NCBI RefSeq assembly: GCF_003095375.1
Contig: NZ_QEHR01000001.1
Coordinates: 248,001-312,000 of the forward strand
Reading direction: 5' to 3'
DNA length: 64,000 bases
Source: Marixanthomonas spongiae
GTDB taxonomy: Bacteria > Bacteroidota > Bacteroidia > Flavobacteriales > Flavobacteriaceae
The first letter of the stretch is position 1; the number at the start of each line of letters is the position of its first letter. A program made the translations under genes and the position numbers. The notes beneath the pieces were generated by a model. It made no database searches. It had not been told where the DNA came from and worked only from the letters and a program-made list of their open reading frames with translations. This document shows positions 61,707 to 64,000 of the stretch, piece after piece.

Positions 61707-62175
61707 AAAAAAATCTTATATAACCGGGGTGTTGTTAACCGTTATATTGGTGGCAACACCCTTTTTATTTTATTCATACAAATTAGCACCTAGTGATGCT
61801 GAAGTTTGGGAATCACCACTTGGAACTATATCCTCTGGAGGGTTCGGCACCATCTTAGCATTTCTTCATGCCTTAGTTACAAAACTGACTTTCGTATTAA
61901 TAACAAGTATTTGGTTTTTAACCTCAAAAAATTGGTGGCGGTATGCGATCTTGATTCCTCTCACCATGTTTTTATTCCAGTTGGCTGGAGTAATCAATTA
62001 CAAAGAAGGCTACATAGACGAATTCGATTTTTGGTACTCCCTCCCTATCATTGTACCTATTTTAGTACTGCTCGTTTATATTTCATACGTTGCTCATAAA
62101 AAAAGCGGCAAGGACGATGAGCTTAAAAAGGAAGTGGACGATGAAATCAAAAAATTGTTGAGCGACGAACTTTAA
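61657..62175 (+). CDS. Four-helix membrane protein overlapping the small lipoprotein gene
   Basis: A 172-residue inner-membrane protein with four predicted helices (about residues 22-42, 62-90, 92-112, 127-147). A basic N-terminus (RNQNTKSHQTDKKKSYITG) precedes helix one, and the C-terminal tail is charged coiled coil (GKDDELKKEVDDEIKKLLSDEL in part). The ATG at 61657 lies 50 bases inside the lipoprotein gene in another frame; the next possible start would remove part of the first helix, so the overlap seems real. No family recognised. It may act with the lipoprotein. Confidence 0.6.
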   Translation: MSNKLRNQNTKSHQTDKKKSYITGVLLTVILVATPFLFYSYKLAPSDAEVWESPLGTISSGGFGTILAFLHALVTKLTFVLITSIWFLTSKNWWRYAILIPLTMFLFQLAGVINYKEGYIDEFDFWYSLPIIVPILVLLVYISYVAHKKSGKDDELKKEVDDEIKKLLSDEL

Positions 62176-62233
62176 AGCACAACTACTACTAAACAAAAAA
62201 ACCTCATAATCAAGCGATTACAAGGCTTATAAG

Positions 62234-62319
62234 TACTGAAGGCGGGACTTGAACCCGCACGGCCATTTCTGGCCATTGGATTTTAAGTCCAACGTGTCTA
62301 CCAATTCCACCACTTCAGC
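62234..62319 (-). tRNA. tRNA-Leu (TAA)
   Basis: Complete class II tRNA of 86 bases on the minus strand: acceptor GCTGAAG/CTTCAGT, anticodon arm TTGGA-CTTAAAA-TCCAA with anticodon TAA, a long variable arm (TGGCCAGAAATGGCC), T arm GCGGG-TTCAAGT-CCCGC, discriminator A. Reads UUA codons. It lies behind tRNA-Gly and is likely co-transcribed with it. Confidence 0.95.
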
Positions 62320-62423
62320 AGTTCGACTTCGCTCGTTGCAAGCAAAGTTCAACTCCGCTCAATACGAGCACCATATAAAAGACCATTTTGCCTTAAAAGC
62401 ACGCTTACTGAGCGGAGTCGAAG
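62320..62423. repeat. Repeat cluster between the two tRNA genes
   Basis: Three related copies of a short motif: TTCGACTTCGCTC (62322-62334), TTCAACTCCGCTCA (62349-62362) and, inverted, TGAGCGGAGTCGAAG (62409-62423). This TTCGACTCCGCTCA-type palindrome half is frequent in flavobacterial intergenic DNA and forms hairpins. Here it separates tRNA-Gly from tRNA-Leu within one transcript. Confidence 0.6.
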
Positions 62424-62499
62424 TGGAGCGAAAAACGGGATTCGAACCCGCGACCTCCACCTTGGCAAGGTGGCGCTCTACCAACTGAGCTATTTTCGC
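62424..62499 (-). tRNA. tRNA-Gly (GCC)
   Basis: Complete tRNA on the minus strand: acceptor GCGAAAA/TTTTCGC, D arm GCTC...GAGC, anticodon arm CCACC-TTGCCAA-GGTGG with anticodon GCC, T arm GCGGG-TTCGAAT-CCCGT, discriminator T, and an encoded CCA end (62426-62424). Reads GGC and GGU. Confidence 0.96.
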
Positions 62500-62536
62500 A
62501 TTTTATATGAACTTGACCAACTTTCGTTAGCGGAAG

Positions 62537-62566
62537 CAAATTTAAAACTTTTACCTTAAATGCAAA
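62537..62566 (-). promoter_or_regulatory. Promoter of the tRNA-Gly/tRNA-Leu transcript
   Basis: Minus strand: TTTG (62566-62563), 18 bases, then TAAATTTG (62544-62537), an exact TAnnTTTG, about 38 bases before the tRNA-Gly 5' end. Confidence 0.7.
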
Positions 62567-62596
62567 GCTATTTCTTCAAAAAAAATCTGCTCTTTT

Positions 62597-64000
62597 TTAC
62601 TTCTTCATTTTTACCGATGCATTGCGCTGCAACATCCGTTTTATTTCATTGAGCTTCATTAAAGCTTCAACGGGCGTAAGGGTGTCAATATCAATGTCCA
62701 AAATCTCTTCGCGCAGCTCTTCCAGCAAAGGGTCGTCCAGTTTAAAGAAACTCAACTGCATTTCGTCTTTGGACAGTTGTTTCATTTCTTCGGTCAATTC
62801 TTCTGAAGAATGCGAACGCTCCAACCGTTTTAGTATTTTATTGGACCGCTTGATGACCGCTTGTGGCATCCCGGCCATCTTGGCTACGTGGATACCAAAA
62901 CTGTGGTGCGAACCGCCCGGCACCAGTTTCCGGAGAAAAAGCACATTGTCCTTCAATTCCTTTACTGAAACATTATAGTTTTTTACCCGGTCGAAGGTTT
63001 CGGTCATTTCGTTCAGTTCGTGATAGTGTGTCGCAAACAAGGTTTTTGCCCGTGAGGGGTGTTCGTGCAAATATTCACTAATGGCCCAGGCGATCGAAAT
63101 ACCATCGTAGGTACTGGTGCCGCGGCCTATTTCGTCTAAAAGCACCAAGCTGCGTTCTGAAATGTTGTTCAAAATACTGGCCGTCTCGTTCATCTCGACC
63201 ATAAAGGTGCTCTCGCCCATCGAAATATTGTCGCTCGCGCCTACCCGCGTAAAGATTTTATCCACACACCCCATCCTAACGCCTTTTGCAGGGACAAAAC
63301 TGCCCATTTGGGCCAAGAGAACAATAAGGGCCGTTTGCCGTAAAATAGCCGACTTACCGCTCATATTGGGCCCAGTGATCATCACGATCTGTTGGTTTTC
63401 CCGGTCCAGAAACACATCGTTGGCAATGTATGGACTGTCCGGCGGCAACTGCTGTTCAATAACCGGGTGGCGGCCTTCCTTGATGTCAAGGTCGCAACTA
63501 TCATCCAATAACGGCCGTGTATAATTATGGGTTGCTGCGTGGGCTGCAAACGAACATAAGCAATCTAATTCGGATATTAAAGCCGCATTTTGCTGTACCG
63601 AACCAATAAACTGCAGCATCCACTCCACTAGTTTTGCAAACAATTCCTGCTCCAACACCGTAATTTTTTCTTCGGCGCCCAAGATTTTCGCTTCGTATTC
63701 TTTCAGTTCTTCGGTAATATAGCGTTCGGCGCTTACCAAAGTCTGTTTGCGTATCCACGCTTCTGGCACTTTGTCTTTATGCGTGTTTCGCACTTCAATA
63801 TAATAGCCAAAAACGTTGTTCGAGGCAATTTTCAAAGACGTAATCCCCGTACGTTCTGCCTCGCGTTGCAGCATATCGTCCAGATACTCCTTTCCGCCAT
63901 TGGCGATGTTTCGGAGTTCGTCAAGCTCCTTTGAAAAGCCTTCGGCAATGGCATGTCCCTTTAAAATATTGACCGGCGCTTCTTCAACAAGCGTTTCTTT
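62597..64000 (-). CDS. mutS: DNA mismatch repair protein MutS, C-terminal part
   Basis: The window ends inside this gene; 467 C-terminal codons are present and the frame runs to the last base. MutS binds base mismatches and recruits MutL. Visible: part of the lever/clamp domains ([20 protein letters not shown] in part, [18 protein letters not shown]), the Walker [21 protein letters not shown] (GPNMSGKS), the Walker [23 protein letters not shown] (in part), [12 protein letters not shown], and the helix-turn-helix end [19 protein letters not shown]. The mismatch-binding N-terminus (Phe-x-Glu) lies outside the window. Confidence 0.96.
   Translation of the reverse strand, partial: KETLVEEAPVNILKGHAIAEGFSKELDELRNIANGGKEYLDDMLQREAERTGITSLKIASNNVFGYYIEVRNTHKDKVPEAWIRKQTLVSAERYITEELKEYEAKILGAEEKITVLEQELFAKLVEWMLQFIGSVQQNAALISELDCLCSFAAHAATHNYTRPLLDDSCDLDIKEGRHPVIEQQLPPDSPYIANDVFLDRENQQIVMITGPNMSGKSAILRQTALIVLLAQMGSFVPAKGVRMGCVDKIFTRVGASDNISMGESTFMVEMNETASILNNISERSLVLLDEIGRGTSTYDGISIAWAISEYLHEHPSRAKTLFATHYHELNEMTETFDRVKNYNVSVKELKDNVLFLRKLVPGGSHHSFGIHVAKMAGMPQAVIKRSNKILKRLERSHSSEELTEEMKQLSKDEMQLSFFKLDDPLLEELREEILDIDIDTLTPVEALMKLNEIKRMLQRNASVKMKK

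Overview
The window looks like a chromosomal segment of a member of the Flavobacteriaceae (Bacteroidota). The evidence is the gldK-gldL-gldM-gldN gliding/type IX secretion core, exosortase F (XrtF) with its partner protein, promoters of the Bacteroidota type (TTG or TTTG, about 20 bases, then TAnnTTTG), almost no Shine-Dalgarno sequences, and typical flavobacterial families (2TM, DUF983, DUF3347, CPXCG). Genus and species cannot be read from the sequence. No rRNA, CRISPR array, transposase or phage block was seen.

Layout. 1-4 kb: end of an ergothioneine operon (egtB, egtD), DUF3124 lipoprotein, DUF427 protein, class V aminotransferase. 3.4-12.6 kb: housekeeping genes (2TM protein, folA, fructosamine-kinase-like, PPOX flavoprotein, fabD, FAD oxidoreductase, ABC-F ATPase, AsmA-like protein). 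12.7-17 kb: initiator tRNA-Met, a TlpA thioredoxin, a LytS/LytTR two-component pair. 17.2-24.7 kb: ParDE toxin-antitoxin, an envelope operon (surE, small membrane protein, lpxB, NlpC/P60), a sugar aminotransferase-galE pair, a secreted amidohydrolase. 25-33.5 kb: topA, a ureohydrolase-fold protein that has lost its metal ligands, then gldKLMN, all on the minus strand. 33.6-45.2 kb: an exported pyrophosphatase, miaB, a sigma-54 activator, lptE, a TPR protein, secG and groES-groEL. 45.5-50.3 kb: a tiny Lys/Ala-rich protein, a beta-propeller lipoprotein, a DUF3347 lipoprotein, xrtF, a GAF protein, an OmpA-family protein. 50.4-59.2 kb: an orphan MacB-type permease, purH, and the rod-shape operon mreB-mreC-mreD-mrdA-rodA. 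59.2-64 kb: a periplasmic nuclease, a LexA-like repressor divergent from a small acidic lipoprotein, an overlapping lipoprotein/membrane-protein pair, tRNA-Leu and tRNA-Gly, and the 3' part of mutS.

How the parts work together. Many genes serve the envelope: lipid A (lpxB), LPS export (lptE), Sec export (secG), type IX secretion (gldKLMN), exosortase sorting (xrtF), cell shape (mre/mrd/rod) and OmpA anchoring. The best candidate for an under-described system is the block 37.5-45.2 kb. It has a sigma-54 activator without a sensory domain, envelope-export genes, and a groESL operon preceded by a correctly spaced sigma-54 promoter. Two AT-rich genes appear to have been inserted into this block: a lipoprotein after miaB, and a YadA-like/S74 surface protein between secG and groES. 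The second is flanked by a 15-bp direct repeat derived from the secG terminator. A second candidate is the LexA-like repressor whose own promoter and the divergent lipoprotein promoter share a 13-bp identical block. All functional statements rest on reading motifs by eye; no database search was possible.
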